A stretch of 6,095 nt of DNA from an uncultured Cardiobacterium sp. Its GTDB lineage: Bacteria; Pseudomonadota; Gammaproteobacteria; Cardiobacteriales; Cardiobacteriaceae. The stretch spans positions 1 to 6,095 of the forward strand of contig NZ_CALJAH010000284.1 in assembly GCF_938028185.1 (NCBI RefSeq), given 5' to 3'. Every line of letters starts with the position of its first letter. Position 1 is the stretch's first letter. Shown piece by piece: positions 5,783-6,095 of the stretch. Made by a program: the position numbers and the translations under genes. The notes under the pieces were generated by a model that saw only the letters and a list, made by a program, of their open reading frames with translations, was not told where the DNA came from and did not search any database.

Positions 5783-6095
5783 ATGGTGTCCAGATTGCCA
5801 CGTCGTAACCGTTTGTCTTTGGCGTTGTTCTGCGCGCTGCCCATGTTCCTTGGGCAGGGGTTCGCCGTGCCCGCGCAGCGCAAGTCGCAGCCGCAATGGT
5901 CGCAGTCGTCGCAGTGGCTGTACGGCGCGATGACGGCGCGGTTTGAGGATCATGCGGGCAAGTTCGGCGCCGCGCTCAATACGATGGCGGATGTGGCGGT
6001 GGAGAGCGGCGAGTATGACGCGCTGGAGTATGGTTATGGTCTCGCCTGGGATACGCGCGATTTTGCCCGCGCCGAGAAGATTGCCCGTGTCTGGC
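5783..6095 (+). CDS. Exported TPR-like helical-repeat protein, 5' part only
   Basis: An open frame of 104 codons that runs off the right edge without a stop. The N-terminus MVSRLPRRNR is basic, followed by a hydrophobic stretch LSLALFCALPMFLGQGF (11-27) and a plausible signal peptidase site at V-P-A (29-31, cut after Ala31). The residue before Cys17 is Phe, so it is unlikely to be a lipoprotein. After a Gln/Ser-rich linker, residues 45-104 read as paired helices (QWLYGAMTARFEDHAGKF, AALNTMADVAVESGEYDAL, then RDFARAEKIARVW), in the style of tetratricopeptide repeats. In Pseudomonas a TPR protein (PA4667) stands divergent to hemA and next to lolB, and this gene has the same position and a similar N-terminal repeat pattern; orthology is inferred. 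ATG 5783 is chosen because it keeps the basic n-region; no Shine-Dalgarno is visible and GTG 5786 is an alternative. The function is unknown; a periplasmic scaffold role is only a family expectation. Confidence 0.8.
   Translation, partial: MVSRLPRRNRLSLALFCALPMFLGQGFAVPAQRKSQPQWSQSSQWLYGAMTARFEDHAGKFGAALNTMADVAVESGEYDALEYGYGLAWDTRDFARAEKIARVW

Noticed and set aside
1..6095. Neisserial DNA uptake sequence (GCCGTCTGAA) or Pasteurellaceae uptake sequence (AAGTGCGGT)
   Set aside because: I looked for both and saw only partial matches such as GCCGTCTGCG near 658, inside coding DNA. There is no evidence of uptake-sequence enrichment.

Overview
The window is GC-rich and densely coding, and looks like an ordinary chromosomal stretch from a proteobacterium. 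Four complete genes run on the minus strand and one partial gene runs on the plus strand off the right edge. The arrangement hemA-prfA with a divergent, exported TPR-type protein upstream of hemA resembles the hemA locus of Pseudomonas and related gammaproteobacteria. HemA and release factor 1 also read as gamma/betaproteobacterial types. The host is therefore probably a high-GC gammaproteobacterium; a Cardiobacteriaceae-like oral organism is a guess that this sequence alone cannot confirm.

Layout, right to left in the direction of minus-strand transcription: (1) 5783-6095 (+), the start of an exported helical-repeat (TPR-like) protein. (2) A 58-bp divergent intergenic region with a plausible sigma70 promoter for hemA. 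(3) hemA, glutamyl-tRNA reductase, 5724-4450 (-). (4) prfA, peptide chain release factor 1, 4449-3367 (-), whose ATG directly abuts the hemA stop codon. (5) An 89-bp gap. (6) A NodT/OprM-type outer-membrane efflux lipoprotein, 3277-1853 (-). (7) A 72-bp gap with a perfect TATAAT box. (8) A 560-aa exported or anchored protein built from two long tandem copies of a YwqK/MORN-like repeat domain, 1780-98 (-). (9) A short non-coding left end with a palindrome and a strong GC-rich hairpin, probably a dispersed intergenic repeat.

hemA and prfA form a conserved housekeeping pair: one starts tetrapyrrole synthesis from Glu-tRNA and the other ends translation at UAA/UAG. The efflux lipoprotein and the duplicated YwqK-like protein look like envelope or accessory genes placed after this pair, where many relatives carry prmC (hemK). 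No inner-membrane pump or periplasmic adaptor is present, so the efflux channel is an orphan within this window.

I found no mobile element, CRISPR array, tRNA, rRNA or defence module. Nothing here amounts to a clear new system. The most distinctive object is the internally duplicated YwqK-like protein, whose two copies share a 75-bp core that is nearly identical at the DNA level.
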